Shown here piece after piece: positions 1 to 35,099 of a stretch of 64,000 bases of DNA. A model generated the notes under the pieces. It did not search any database. It was not told the DNA's origin and saw only the letters and a program-made list of their open reading frames with translations. Origin of the DNA: Brachyhypopomus gauderio. Its lineage: Eukaryota > Chordata > Actinopteri > Gymnotiformes > Hypopomidae. Numbering within the stretch: position 1 is the first letter of the stretch; the number at the start of each line of letters is the position of its first letter. The translations under genes were made by a program, and so were the position numbers. The stretch spans positions 18,078,664 to 18,142,663 of the forward strand of contig NC_135221.1 in the NCBI RefSeq assembly GCF_052324685.1. The letters run 5' to 3'.

Positions 1-860
1 AACTTTTTATTCAACTTTGTCAATTGCTTGTCATTTGCTTGTCGTCAGTTCGTGTAACCGATAAATGTCAATTGGCGTAACCAATTTTTCTCATAAAAAT
101 CTAACATTGAACAAAAAAGTTACTATGAATATGATTTCAGCACTGTACTACACTGTAAAAATGAAATTTAAAATTATTTTAAACCAACTGACCCAAGATT
201 ATAACATTAATGTCTATGGCATATTGAATTGCTCAGTACACCAAAAACCCATATTATCTTAGTTTAGAAATAAAATATTTTAAATATAATTTGAAATTAT
301 ATTTCATAATAAATCACTTATTTCATCAGTACACTAAAATAACTTTTAGAAGGCTGAATTATTTAATACTTGTCATGCTTTTGTGGTTACACCGTTTGAC
401 AATTTAATGTGACTGTGATTCTTTAATTGGTAAAAAAATGGTAGAAATGTCATTTAAAATGTTATGGCACCAACAGAAATGCAAACTATACATCTAAACA
501 AACATCTAGCATGTTGTTTAATATGTTTAAATCATATTTGTGATTTGGATGTCATACCATCCCTTATTTGTCACTGACCCAGTTAAATTCAATTACCATG
601 TGCACATGTTAAATCCTGTGTACAATTTTTTTTTACATATCTCTGTGCTTATGTCAGTCTCTGATCCACATTGATGTCTCTACTAGTCAAAAGCCCCAGT
701 CACATGACCATTCGCTTCTTTTCAAACCAAATTCACATGAAATTCACCTCAAAGACAAGTGCAATGCAAAGAAATGGCAAAAATAACTACATATCAGAAT
801 CTACAGGCCTCGGTTAGCAGAATTTTCAATATCATGACTGGACCATCAGATGAAAAAAAT
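1..860. other. AT-rich intergenic sequence
   Basis: No coding signal or recognisable repeat was found in this stretch. It is strongly AT-rich and its open frames are short and unremarkable. Confidence 0.5.
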
Positions 861-875
861 TATGTTTTGTTTTGC

Positions 876-935
876 AGCAGGACAATGATCCCAAGCACAC
901 CAGCAAATCTACAACAGAATGGCCTCAAACCAATT
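876..935 (+). mobile_element. Tc1-type transposase fragment
   Basis: One plus-strand frame reads QDNDPKHTSKSTTEW. This is the stretch around the second catalytic aspartate in Tc1/mariner transposases of fish. The motif is not embedded in a full transposase and the flanks are degenerate, so this is a dead relic. I set the limits by the recognisable motif; the real fragment may reach about 1015. Confidence 0.5.
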
Positions 936-1439
936 AAAATGCAGTGGTGGGACCTCAAGAGAGGCCCTCAAACTTCAATGAACAGAAGCAACACTAACGA
1001 GTGGTTCAAAATCTGGTAGCTACAAAGAAAGTTATTGCTTGGGGGAATCTATTGTTCACCTGATGTTGTATTTACCTCATTCTAAGATCTATTAAGGATC
1101 AGATGATTTGTCCCGGTACTTAGAACAGAATTCAAACATTGTACTTCTGTTTACATAAACTTGTCAAACCTGTACATTAGGCTGCCATCCTTACAAGCCC
1201 TTGGTCAATTATTTCCAGTTATACAAGTCCTTGCTTCTACCTATTTGAAAACAGCCTGTAGCCTACATCTAAATCTAATATCCAAAACAATTATAGAATT
1301 TTTGATATCACTGATAAAATCTACCAGAAATGGCATTAAGAGTGCTTTCCAATAGCCTACACACTCTGTCTGAACCCGAGTCTATAGCCAATTTAAATTG
1401 CTTTATTTTAGTTTAAATAATGAATGACAACCTTATGTA

Positions 1440-1910
1440 AGCAGCAAGCTCAGTCGGACAAGGGTGGAATGCCCCCTCCGGGTCTGTGGCGAGTCCTTGC
1501 CTCAAGTGTAAGAGTTCAAGTAACTCAGGTTCTTGTTCACGAGCGAGGGAAGGATGGAATATCTGCAGTGTTGCGGATATTGTACAGGCCCATTGAGGTG
1601 AAGAGAGAGCTGAGCCAAAGGCAAAGGTCAATCTACATTCTGACTCTCACCTATGGTCACAAGATCCGGGTAGTGTTGGAAAGAATGTGATTGTGGATAC
1701 AAGTGGCTGAAATTAGCTTCCTCCTCAGGGTGTCTGGGCTATCCCTTAGAGATAGGGTGAGGAGTTCGGTCTTCCGTGAGACTCGGAATAGAGCTGCTCC
1801 TCCTCCAGGTTGAGAGAAGCCAGTTGAGGTGGGTCAAACATCTGCTCCAGATTCCCCCTGGTTGTCTTTCTGGTGAGGTGTTCCTGGCATGGACGCAATG
1901 GATGGATGAA
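1440..1910 (+). mobile_element. RTE-type LINE fragment (degenerate)
   Basis: The sequence follows a pattern common near the 3' end of RTE-type non-LTR retrotransposons in fish. The order is a segment like GAGTTCAAGTAACTC, then TTGTTCACGAGCGAGGGAAG, then CTCACCTATGGTCA, then CCTTAGAGATAGGGTGAG, and GAGAAGCCAGTTGAGGTGG towards the end. Stops and frameshifts break the frame. The family call rests on recognising these blocks by eye; Rex3 versus another RTE member is not resolved. Confidence 0.55.
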
Positions 1911-1968
1911 CCTTATGTAAACATAATTGTTGTATCTCTACTTTTGTGCTTTTATAGAAGTATATAAT

Positions 1969-3030
1969 CACTGAGCACTTTATTAGACACACCTGTTTAA
2001 CTGCTTGTTAATGCAAATATTTAATCAGCCAATAACTTGGCAACAATTCAATGCATGTAGCATGTATACATTGATAACACAAAGTGACTTGGCATGGCAT
2101 GGTTTTTGGTGCTAGAAGGGCTGGTTTGAGAATTTTAGAATGATCTACTGGGAATTTTACACAAAACCATTTTTAGCATTTACGCTGAATGATCTCAACA
2201 AGACAAAACATCCAGTTAGTGGGTATTCTCTGGGGTACAATGTCTTGTTGATGCCAGGGGTCATAAAAGAATGGCCAAACTGGTTTGAGCTGGTTTAGTA
2301 GAAATCAACATGGCTTTTCCAAGAACTCACCACTCTTTACAACTCACATACGTTGAACTGTAAAGCATACTGGCTACACACTGCATGCAGGATACTGAGG
2401 CTACAGTTTGCACGAGCTCTCCAAAATTGGACAACGCAAGATTGGAAAAAAGTGGACTGATCCAATCAGTCTCAATTTCTGATGTGATATTCAGATGGAA
2501 AGGGTCAGAATTTGACATGTCCATGAAAGCATGGACACACCTTATATCTTATATCAATGGCTCAGGCAGCTGGTAGTGGTGGGCTTATTTTCTTGGCACA
2601 CTTTGGGCTCCTTTACCAACTGAGCATTGTTTAATGCCATAGCCTACCTGACTGTTGTTGCTGACTGTGCCCATGCCTTTATAACCACAGTATACTTATC
2701 TTCTGATGGCTACATCCAAAAGGATAATGTGCCAGGTCAAAGGTCAGATAATCTCAAACTGGTTTCTTGAACATGACGGGCACCTTGTTAATTGTGTTCA
2801 GTCTCCACAGTCACAAAATCTCAATCCAATAGAGCACCTTTGGGATGAGGTGGAATAGGAGACTGGCATCGTGGTTGTGCAGTTGACAAATGTTGTATGA
2901 ACGAGAATCTATGAGGAATGTTTCCATCACCTTGTTGAATCTGTGCCATGAAAAACGAAGGCTGTGTTGATGCAAAATGAGGTCCAACCTGGCAATGAGT
3001 ATTTAATTAAATGACCACTGAGTGCACGAG
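1969..3030 (+). mobile_element. Tc1-like DNA transposon, decayed
   Basis: The left end has CACTGAGCACTTTATTAG, the terminus of a widespread fish Tc1-like element. The right end carries a weak inverted counterpart (TTTAATTAAATGACCACTGAG). Between them are degenerate transposase blocks. Examples are GGTGCTAGAAGGGCTGG near 2110, CATCCAGTTAGTGGG near 2208, TTTTCTTGGCACACTTTGGG near 2588 and CAATCCAATAGAGCACC near 2822. The last block codes the NPIEHL stretch of the DDE domain. About 1.06 kb is left of an element that is usually about 1.2 kb or longer. It is full of stops. Confidence 0.6.
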
Positions 3031-5340
3031 AGTTCACTATAAGCCAAGAGTCAGTACTGATGGTTAGGATTTAGAAATAGTTGTTACATTAAAACTCTTT
3101 TGTGTTTAGGCATAGGTGAAATTTACAGTGTGACTCTACCACTTTTGAAAGTGTTCCCTAAAATATTTTGTTTCCTCTACAAACTCTTTGCTTCATTTGA
3201 TATGATAATTTGATAATGATAATTTGAGCTCTAATATGCTCGTTTTAGTCAGTAAAACTAAATGTTTGCCTTACTGCCCATATAATTCGTCTTCTAATAG
3301 CGTCTAAATGTAATAAATTTACATTTAGACTTTGCAATGTGTTATTTACCAAATTAGAGGGATAACTGCTTTCAAACCTAAACAGAGCAGGAGCATTATG
3401 CAAGATCAAAATACCCATACATACGGCCCTCATCTGCAGCATCACAGAAAGTAACATGTGTAGTGACAGTTAGCTAGCTACCCAACTACAAAACACTATT
3501 GTTACAGTATACACAGGCTTAACATGTAGCAGAACTCCTAAAGCTGCCAGCTTGCTTACACCTGCATAATCAGTTCTAGCTAGTCATCTACCTAGTCAAA
3601 CTCACTATAATCCGGTTTGGTTACTGGCTAGCTTGCTACCTAGATTAGAAATTAAGATGTTCGTTGTTAAGCTTTTTATGTAATCTAAACTTGCCATTGA
3701 GAGCTCAGTTATATCATTATTTCTCGTTTTGAGTGCTTCATAAGACACATTTTCCACAAGCAAAACCTCCTAGTTAAACACATTTAATTTTCATAAATTT
3801 TCAAAAACAGATTTCGTCATTGGCAAGCTGTAATTCTATGTGATGTTATAACACATTAAGAATAAATGCTTATGTATTAATTTTATACTATATTTGGATT
3901 GTATTACTTTATTTTGAATTATTTTATGAAAAATTAAAACATTCTACTTTTCTGTGTTACACTCTGGTTGCAAGGCAGGTAAATGTAACCCTATAAGGCA
4001 GGAGTTTGTAGCATATGCAACATGGTACAAATCCTGACACAAGCTGGCAGTGGAAATCTTACTGCTGTTAAACTTTACCAGGACTAAAGACTAAAACAAA
4101 GTGGACTGGCCTTGCAACCGTGAACATTCAATTCACATGTGCCTAACTATTTATTGAATGGTCTGTTCAAACATATTTACAAATGTTAAAAAAATAAATG
4201 TGAAAATGAAACTGAGGTAAAATTATTACAGCTGGCAAAGTAACTCAAAGGCATGACTCCAGCTCACCTTTAACACACTTTACACAAGTAGGACATCATG
4301 TTACTGAAATTTGAGTAAAATTTCAGTTCAAACAGTAAGACAATCCACCTTCCTAAATGCGTTGTGGATAGTGCATTGTTCTTGTCCCAGATTGTGAACA
4401 CCCTGACTTGAACTCATCTGCAAGGTAAGCTATGTGCTAGGTATATGCATGGAACAAACTCCGAAGTGGATAGGCCACTCTTTCGGGCTTTCTGGGTCAT
4501 TCGTCCTGCAAGATCTCGTTCGGGAAGACCACAGTGCTCAGAATATTTTTGTACATTCTTGTTCTTTTATGCCAATTTGTACCACACCACTGTACAGGTT
4601 ATGACAAATTTCAAAGTCTAAGATATGACCAACTTTAAAGAAACTCTGTATTATCGCAATTTCTAGTTGGAAAAACATTTAATGTGCATCCTGATCACCT
4701 CACTTGGTGTTGACAGAAGTACTGACCTCTCACCTTCTTTATATATAGCTCAAACATTTTTTCAGAGGACTGCTCTTGGTCATTTTAAATACAAATTAAG
4801 TGTACAGTACTTGTTTACTTTAAGTAGCTCATTTGGGTCTTTTGTATCAGCAGGAATAGTGAATCCCATCCAGATAAATGAGAAAACAAAAACATGCAAT
4901 GCTACATTAGATTAATACATCTGATTAAATTTGGAAAGGAATGCAACATGAGTAATATTTTCACATGAAATGTTTGCTGGCTCGTCAACTCTGAGTCACC
5001 GGTTTCAAACACTCAAAACAGTGTTGGAAGATAAAGTTTCAGATGCAACGGCTTTTTTTTCCCTGTCCAAACGAAGGGCGTTAATTGCAGACACAAGGAA
5101 AAAGCAGTAAGATATTTTCAGTGAACGTTTGGTAACCGCACTCTCACACTCTCGCCAGTCACACTCGTTCAAGACCTTGAAAAAGCTAGAACACAATGTA
5201 CATTTCTTTACCTCCATCTTAAGAACACATTTCTTGTGAATTCTCTCAAATCCCACAACTAAAAATGTCGAAGTACTCAATCTCCCTTGTCTGAAGTGTA
5301 AATAATTTGTTTATGAATAGCGTGTTTTTTCCATTCAGAT
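3031..5340. other. Intergenic DNA downstream of hspa9
   Basis: No gene was recognised. A 91-codon minus-strand frame at 5005-5280 has no recognisable domain. Runs rich in CTAGCTAG-type words occur near 3470-3650, as elsewhere in this window. The right part may include the far 3' UTR of hspa9. Confidence 0.4.
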
Positions 5341-5767
5341 GTTTTAATTAACAAGGACCCAGGACACCTTTGAGAAGTCTCAAATTCAGTATGATCAGCA
5401 CATATTACAAATATTCAAAGAAAAAGGAAAAAAAAATGGCCAGCAAGTACCTCTCAAAGGAGCATCCAGTAGATGAAGCCACTCGTAGTTTAGAAGTGTG
5501 AATGGACTCATTTACAAATTTAATACAAAGCTAAATGTAAATAGTGAAGGCGTATTGAGACGTACTAAATCACAGACAACACAATTAGTCATTGACAGAA
5601 AATGACTTACAATGGATGATTATGAAAACATTGGGGGGATTGCAATAAAATGACAATAGTATACCATACTGCGAAAACACAGTACGTGATAATCACTTGA
5701 ATGCAACTCTTGCTCAAGTCTACATTCCTAAGCATTTCAGTCCCGTGAGAACCACAACAGTCATTCT
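5340..5767 (-). other. hspa9: Probable hspa9 3' UTR
   Basis: AT-rich sequence directly after the TAG stop at 5768-5770. ATTAAA-type poly(A) signals on the minus strand occur at 5517-5522 and near 5343-5348. The choice of end is inferred; no transcript evidence is available here. Confidence 0.4.
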
Positions 5768-16760
<10,993 letters not shown>

Positions 16761-16820
16761 CTTGGCGCAGTCTGTAGACGGTGTGATGTATAGACTAACG
16801 AGATTAACAAACAGAGTTAA

Positions 16821-16930
16821 TCTGGACCCGCTGTGATCTTTTATCTAACCCTGGACCCGCTGTGATCTTTTCTTCAATCCTGGACCCGCTGTGATCTTTT
16901 CTTCAATCCTGGACCAGCTGTGATCTCTCC
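16821..16930. repeat. 29-bp tandem repeat, four copies, upstream of hspa9
   Basis: Four units built on CTGGACCCGCTGTGATCTTT, of which the second and third are nearly identical. The array lies 61-170 bp upstream of the hspa9 start codon, where the 5' UTR or core promoter is expected. Confidence 0.9.
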
Positions 16931-17385
16931 ACCGGTCGACTTGGTGCTCCAGAATCTTCTAGAACCGTCCACCACACCACATGGCCTGATGACACCGCGG
17001 GGCAACGTTTCTCAGGCCCCGTAGAAGCGAAGAGGAACCGCCTGAGTAAAATCCAAGCTTAAACAAAAAAATAAAAAAATTATAGAAAAAACATTATTAC
17101 ACTAGATATGTAGTTATGTTTAGCGATAAATTGAGACTTATATGCGATGGTAAGTGAGGTACTCAATTTTTGTTTTAGGATTTAATGCCATCAGGCATAT
17201 CATTAGACTTCAAACATCATGATCGTGTAAGGATGACTTGATGTTGCAAGGCAGGCTGTCTGATAAAGGTCAGATGATAAAGGACAATAGTAGACATTGG
17301 AACATTGGGAGATTGGACAGATTTTAAAATGTGTCTTTATCTCCAAGAGACACTTTGCATTGGACACGAACTTAAATCCACACAT

Positions 17386-17935
17386 GTACTGATTGTAGAT
17401 TGACATATTTTGTCTCCTCTAGGTTGGACCATTGCAATGCCCTCCTCACTGGGATCTCTAGTAAGAATCTACAGAAGTTGAAGCAGATCCAAAACTGTGC
17501 TGTAAGGATCCTGATGAAGAGACACAAATATGACCACATCACACCAACCCTGCAAACATTACATTGGCTACCCATCAACTACAAGATTCAATACAAACTC
17601 GGTCTGCTCACTCATCACTGTCTTCACCATAACGCCCCACTCTATCATAAAGAGATCCTCATCCCACACAATACACCAAGACTACTCCGTTCAACAAACA
17701 CACACTGTGTTCAGCAAACTCCACACCATGGGAGACCGGACTCAGGACTTGCATATTTGCTGATAGTGTTTCATTTCTGTTTTATTACTTGACTTTTATT
17801 GTTCTAATTTTATTATTTAATTATTGTATTATGTATGTCCTAAATTTTATTTGTAAACTGTAGCACTTTGAGATTTCAATGAAATATAAAGTGCATTGTA
17901 AATAAAATTTAATATTATTATTATTATTAATAAAA
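17386..17935 (+). mobile_element. LINE 3' fragment (CR1/L2/Rex1 group)
   Basis: A plus-strand frame codes the thumb end of a reverse transcriptase. It contains SRLDHCNALLTGISSKNLQK, then CAVRILMKRHKYDHITP, then LHWLPINYKIQYK. It is followed by a 3' UTR ending ATAAAGTGCATTGTAAATAAA and an ATT-repeat tail to about 17930. The 5' part is missing, as expected of a 5'-truncated insertion. Rex1 versus another CR1-group member is not resolved. Confidence 0.7.
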
Positions 17936-18034
17936 ATGTAACCTAATCTCATATGTATCTTTAACCACACTACTGAAATATGACATAATTAAAAAAATTA
18001 TATTAATAACTATTATATAATAATCACATATTTG

Positions 18035-19945
18035 AAAAGTTCCAATCAGGTTTTAGGCCTAATCACAGTACTGAAACAGCATTAGTCAAAGTAACAAATG
18101 ATCTCCTCCTTGCTTCAGATCAAGGCTATGTATCACTGTTAGTGCTTCTTGATCTTAGTGCAGCTTTTGACACAATTGATCATAGGATCTTGCTAAAGCG
18201 GTTAGAATGCTGGGTTGGAATCTCAGGCACAGACCTTTCATGGTTTTACTCTTATTTAACAAATCGCTATCAGTTTGTAGAGCTCAATAATATTCCATCC
18301 AAATGTACAAAAGTTAAATATGGGGTCCCGCAAGGCTCCATTTTAGGACCACTATTATTTACATTATATATGCTACCATTGGACACAAACATAGTGTCAA
18401 TTTTCACTGCTATGCAGATGACACTCAAATTTACATATCAGCCAAACCTGATGACAAACTCAGTTTAGGAAAAATTGAGGCCTGTGTAAGAGATATTAAA
18501 TGCTGGATGTCTCTAAACTTCCTCCAACTTAATGAGGACAAAACAGAAGTTCTCCTCCTGGGCCCTAAGGCCTCAAGACAGAAAATTCCAGATCTAATGC
18601 TTAATCTTGCAGACTACCCCATTACACCTGGCACAGTAGCCAAAAACCTAGGCGTCATACTCGACTCCGACCTATCATTTGATAAATACATAGATAATAC
18701 TACTAGGATAGCTTTTCTACATCTCCACAACGTTGCCAAGTTAAGAAATGCATTATCACAGCATGATGCAGAAAAATTGGTGCACACCATTCTTAGCTCC
18801 AGATTAGACTACTGTAACTCATTACTGTCAGGATGCTCAAATAAGAATCTAAATAAACTTCAAATAGTTCAAAATGCTGCAGCCAGAGTTCTGACCAGAA
18901 CTAGAAAATTTCAGCATATCAGACCAGTCCTATCAGCCCTGCATTGGCTCCCAGTTAAATTCCGTATTGATTTAAAAATTCTTCTATTAACTTATAAAGC
19001 ACTGCATGGGCTTGCTCCTGATTACCTCCAGGAACTTATTTCCTATTATGAACCCCCACGTCCACTAAGATCACAGGGTGCTGGCCTCTTATTAGTTCCA
19101 AAAATTAATAGGGTAACAGCAGGGGGAAGAGCCTTTTCTTGTAAGGCCCCCCAGCTTTGGAACAACCTTCCAAAATACATCCGGGACTCTGACACAGTCT
19201 CAATCTTTAAGTCTAGGTTGAAAACCCACCTATTTGGTTTAGCATTTGATAATTAATATTCCCCCTTAGATAATGGTACAGATCCAGGGGTTCATAGACG
19301 AAGGGTTTTATGGTAGACTGGGGCACTGGTGCTGTCATCCTGTCACTGCTCGTGGTCACTCAAGTTTGTTGACAGTGCAGTGGATGAATGCCATTGTCTC
19401 AGAATGCCCCCAAGTCTATGTTACCTTCTGGTTCTGGCTTTTTTAGCTAGGCTGTAATAATTTAACTTAATGCCGGAGTTGCTGCCACACTCCAGAAATG
19501 TTTATAATTTCACCTGTCCTATATATGTCCTCATACAGGGTTAATTTTCCCTGTTTCATTTCTCCACATGGCTGCCCGCCTGCTTCAGGAATAATGAGAT
19601 GAGGAGAGACAAGCGATCCATCCTGGGCCGGCCACCTCCTAACCGGATGCCTACACCAAGATGGACATTATTACATCTTTTTCCTTTTCTATATTTCCTT
19701 CTGTCTAAATTGTTGTTGTAGTCATGGTGACCGGTGTCGGCCAGAGGAGGATGGGTTCCCCCCCTGAGTCTTGGTTCCTCTCAAGGTTTCTTCCTCATGC
19801 AAAAAAACTAGGGAGTTTTTCCTTGCCACTGTCGCCCTTGGCTTGCTCACTGGGGGCTAGGACTCGGCACTTGTAAAGCTGCTTTGTGACAACTGTTGTA
19901 AAAAGCACTGTATAAATAAATGTTGATTGATTGATTGATATTTTT
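18035..19945 (+). mobile_element. L2-type LINE, 5'-truncated, reverse transcriptase frameshifted
   Basis: The segment begins inside the reverse transcriptase ([18 protein letters not shown]). It continues with [20 protein letters not shown] and [13 protein letters not shown]. The frame breaks just before the catalytic YADD box, which sits in another frame near 18412. A second open stretch at 18507-19256 has SLNFLQLNEDKTEVLL to FKSRLKTHLFGLAF. About 690 bp of 3' UTR follows, ending in TGTATAAATAAATGTTGATT and TGATTGATTGA, the short tandem tail of this family. The endonuclease is absent. The element is dead and lies between the hspa9 and fbxo38 starts. Confidence 0.85.
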
Positions 19946-20528
19946 TTAGCTGTTTTAGCTGTCATTTTAAAATATTTTAATATTCTTTTCAGTGTCTGTT
20001 TACCTTCAAGCCTTTCTGTTTGGGGGTTAAAAAGGATTTTTAACAATAATTGCATCCACTGATCTCTAATAAGGAACACAAGTATGCATTCTGTTATAAA
20101 AAGCTAGAAATTGACTAAAGGACATTTAAATTGTTGTCTTCTTTCATAAACTGACGTGTGTAAAAATATTTTGTATTTTGACGAAACCATCCGCCGATCC
20201 GCATAAAAAGCGACATCTACTGGCAGTTGCGTGATTATTAAATGACAGCGATTTGGTTGTTTAACCACAGATTGAAATAATTTAATTTAAACAACAATGT
20301 GACGACTTCTGATATAAAAACTTCTCATTAATTTTTAATCGCATCTAATGACATATTAGCAATAGTGAGTTAAATTGTGTGTTGTGGCGCAGAAAAAAAT
20401 TTCAAGGCTGCAGAACTCAGTGAGCAAGGATTCCTAAACACAGCTGATTGTTTGTTTTAAATTTACAATTAAAAACAATGACCCATTACATTGATTACAC
20501 TATGTAAATATTCAGTTTCATTCAACCT

Positions 20529-20529
20529 A

Positions 20530-20581
<52 letters not shown>
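20529..20581. repeat. (ATT)n microsatellite
   Basis: Uninterrupted ATT trinucleotide run of about 17 units, just upstream of the likely first exon of fbxo38. Confidence 0.97.
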
Positions 20582-20599
20582 GCATTGGAGTGGTTTACA

Positions 20600-20712
20600 C
20601 GTTTGGAGTCTTTTATTTTGAAATCAGCCTCCCTGTCTGTGGTGCGATGCTCGCCAGTGCTGCTGTCTTTATACAGCTGACTGAACGGAGGTCTGAGTCT
20701 GTCCGAAAACAA
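20600..20712 (+). promoter_or_regulatory. fbxo38: Candidate fbxo38 promoter and 5' UTR exon
   Basis: This segment is more GC-rich than its flanks. It ends at AA|GTAAGC (donor at 20713), a good splice donor about 0.9 kb before the exon that holds the start codon. That makes it a plausible non-coding first exon. The transcription start is not resolved. Confidence 0.35.
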
Positions 20713-21742
20713 GTAAGCTTTTACTGTTCCACACTTGTCCTTAAGGTCCGCATTTCACTGTTTTTGGATAAGGGTTTAGTTTGAATTAAAAGTAAATGTC
20801 AACGACTGAAGCGAACTGGCTTGCTTGCTGGCTTAGCTGCCCAAATACTGAAAATCTAGCCAGCTAGCATCCAGAGTGGAACAGCTAGCTGGCTAAGCGT
20901 TGTGTCCTAGCTAGCGTTGACTAGCAAACACAACTCAGTGAAGTCTGAACGTTGTGCTATTGTCGTCCATGTTATCAGCAACTAAACGAAGTGACTCAGA
21001 TAAATTAGTTTAGAACTCTTGGTATACACAACCTGACTATGTGATTAAATGTCTGTTGTTTGTTACTTTTTGCTAGCTAGCAAGCCAGCTAACAAAATAA
21101 GTAGCTGCCTGTGTGTATAAAACGTAGGCAGCTTTCTGGCTGGTTGGGTCAGGTTAGTCACCAAGCTGAGGTTAATGATAGCTGATGACAAATATAAGGA
21201 TTTTGCCATTTGATAATCTACAAGTAATATTTAGCTTTTCCCAGTTGACGTTATCTTTTCAGACACAAAAACGAAACCAGGTTGGTCTTTTGCATAGGTT
21301 CTTATGTTGATATTATATGTTTATATAATATTTTATCATTTTGAAGACTTTCCTCATACAGTTTCATTACCGGGCTTTTGGGATATCGGGCTGAGCACAT
21401 CAAATACTTCTGGATGTTGTGCAGGTTTTGTGATCAGTCATGCTGGCACTACCACTAGGCTGTCTAATTAGGCTGTCTTTGACATTGTGTATGTGTGTGG
21501 TTTTTGTGGTAATGACGCTGCTGCAGACCTTTACAGCGTCCAGTCAGCATTGTGTAGATGAATCTGCATCTCTTTGCCTTGTTTAGTTGTTTTGTAGTAA
21601 TGTGTTTCATTGTCTCATAGAAACTATTTCTTCAGACAGACGTGACACAAGATTGTATGTAGGTCTGGATGTCCGAAAGGGGCCCAGGAGGGAGGGAGTG
21701 AGTAACTGGCCTTCCTTGGGTGAATATCCCACTTCCCTGGAC

Positions 21743-32726
<10,984 letters not shown>

Positions 32727-34165
32727 TGGCGGAGTGCAGGACAATCCAAGATGCACAAATTTAATGTAGAAGACTTCTTTCCTTCATCGTTTTGGATGAC
32801 CATCATTCTTACATTCTGGGCCCAATGATGCCTGTTGGGAAGAGATGAAATGGCTTTTTCAGTTGCTTTTATTTCAGAACCGTTGAGGTGATCTTATGGA
32901 AAGTGACTGCTTTGGGCATGCTGTTGTGCGGTATTCATCCTCCAATAAGAAATCGGCTGACAGTTCCCTCAGGCTGTTTCCGCTTGTGTGATCCACATGG
33001 CTAGAGGATGTTGGTCTGTCGGTGACATCGCTTACCTGGAAAGGTGCATGCAAGGATTGGCAGAGTTAACTGCACTTGTGAGGGTTTTGGGAAAAGAGAA
33101 ACAAACCCGCACTTGTGAGGGTTTTGTGGGTTTAGAGAAACAAATGAAAAAGCTTTGCCAACTTTCCCCATTGTGCTATTTCAAACGTCATTCCTCAGCA
33201 AGTCACTGCGTCCGGTTTGTCAGAGTTGAAGCAGCGGTGTGTCAAAGCTCTCGGCTACACCGCCCACATCTGGTGTTGAGAAAGATGCGAGATTTGCTAG
33301 GCATCCATCTGCACACTAGAGGTGCATTCCTAAAAAAATATCACGTTTCTCATTTTGCTTAAGGCGTTTCTTTTTAATTTATTATTATTTTTTAGTACTC
33401 CCTGTGTTTTAATGTCTTTCCTCTCATCTATCCTCATCTTGGTTATTAGCATTGAGAATGTATATGCCCTTTTGCACATATTTAAAGAAATCACATTATA
33501 AGACGTTTTTGAGTGTCGTCTTTCCCCCCCTAGATATGAAGCACTGTAATGGTTAAAAAAAAAAAAAATCATAAAGTTTTTTCTCAATCATACCAACTTT
33601 TTTTAATAGTTGGTGTTACAAAAACTGTTCCTGTTTATTTGTAGGTGAAAATATGTACTGTAAGAAAAAGGTGAAACCATCCAGAACAGGTTGATGGTCA
33701 TACATACAGAGGATGAGATACAGTAATTGTTAGTAAACTCCCAGTATTGTGTGTCTTTATGGGGGGAATTCCCCTTGTGTCATTTTTTTTCCCCACATCT
33801 AGTTTTGGCTCTTGCGTAGAAGATGGAACGATACTACAGCCGCTGCTATGTGGAGCAAAGGAAAACACGTCATAATCTATGATGTGATGCTGAGCAGATA
33901 AACATATGAACAAACCATTTTTGTGTCTAGTCTTAAGAAGGTACCTTATAGAGCCGAAAAGCCATTTCAGGTCTGGTTCTATGACTTTGTTCGGTGGCAC
34001 CCTTTACTAATGTTTCTGGGTTGAATCTAAACCCACGCTAAACACTGCAGGAACCTGTGTATGAAGTTTATGTACAGAAAAACACCTTTATTAAAAATCC
34101 GAGATTTGTTTTATATGTTTATATAAAATAATTTCACATAATAAAAAGGGATAACTTCTGGTTTG
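32727..34165 (+). other. fbxo38: Probable fbxo38 3' UTR
   Basis: Sequence after the TAA stop (32724-32726), with no repeat family seen. A canonical AATAAA is at 34140-34145, followed by a T-rich run; this is the preferred poly(A) site. A short local duplication of GCACTTGTGAGGGTTTTG lies at about 33074-33126. Confidence 0.5.
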
Positions 34166-35090
34166 TGCTTTTTTTTTTTTTTGAGGTAATATTTTAGCTT
34201 TACAGAAAGCTAAGTCAGTGCTAGACTGATGTCTTTAAGTGCTGAACCTTATACTAAAGTACCCTTAGGCACACTTGGCATTGCAGAGAGCATCTTCTAA
34301 ATTACAGTTCACGTGTTATGGCACATCCATAGCTACGTCTCGAAACTCCATTCTACACTCTGAAACATACTGAATAATCCCAGAAGGAAAAAGAACTTGA
34401 GCTTGAGTAAATCTTGTCACATCGTTTACAATGCTTCACAGACACTAATTTGTGTTTAAAGTTTCAGGTCACTTGTAGCTTAACACTGTGTAAGCAGGAA
34501 GAGAAGAGATTTGTGACTGAAGCAGAATTCTCAGTGTTTGGTTCCTCTCACTGTCCAAACCTGCAACATGTCAGGATGACGGCTAAACCTGCCAATTTCA
34601 CTAACACGGTAAGAGCAATTAGTCTGACATGCAATGGTTTCTTCTTAGGACAATGTGTTGAGGTACTATTCCTCAGTCAGACCTACTACTGTTGAGTAAA
34701 TGAATATGGTACGTATACACTGTACAAAGATCTGTGCATGGCTCAAAAGGAGGAAGCCATTATCAGTTTGCATAGTTTTTTTTTTATTTACATTATTTGT
34801 AAGAACATTGACACGTTTCTCATATTGTACAGTGTCAAATGAAAACAAAATGTTCACAGCATTCTAAATGTGTATGTGAACTCATTTTGTGATTAGAGGG
34901 ATCTTTATTCACCGTAACCATAACCAAGCACTTCCTGTAGCTGTACCGTTATCCTTTCCTTTGTACAAAATTTTGAATCCATGTTTATTTTCGGGAATGT
35001 CTTGCCCATCCGTAGGCTTGCCTTGAGTTACTCCTGTTTTGGATTGTTGTTGCATGTCCCAACCTCTTCCTGAATTTTAGATCACAGACA
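34166..35090. other. Intergenic DNA, nothing recognised
   Basis: AT-rich sequence after the fbxo38 poly(A) signal. No gene or repeat could be supported. Confidence 0.5.
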
Positions 35091-35099
35091 CCCTGATAT

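Noticed and set aside
5005-5280. 91-codon minus-strand frame downstream of hspa9
   Set aside because: No family recognised, no splice or promoter context; probably chance.
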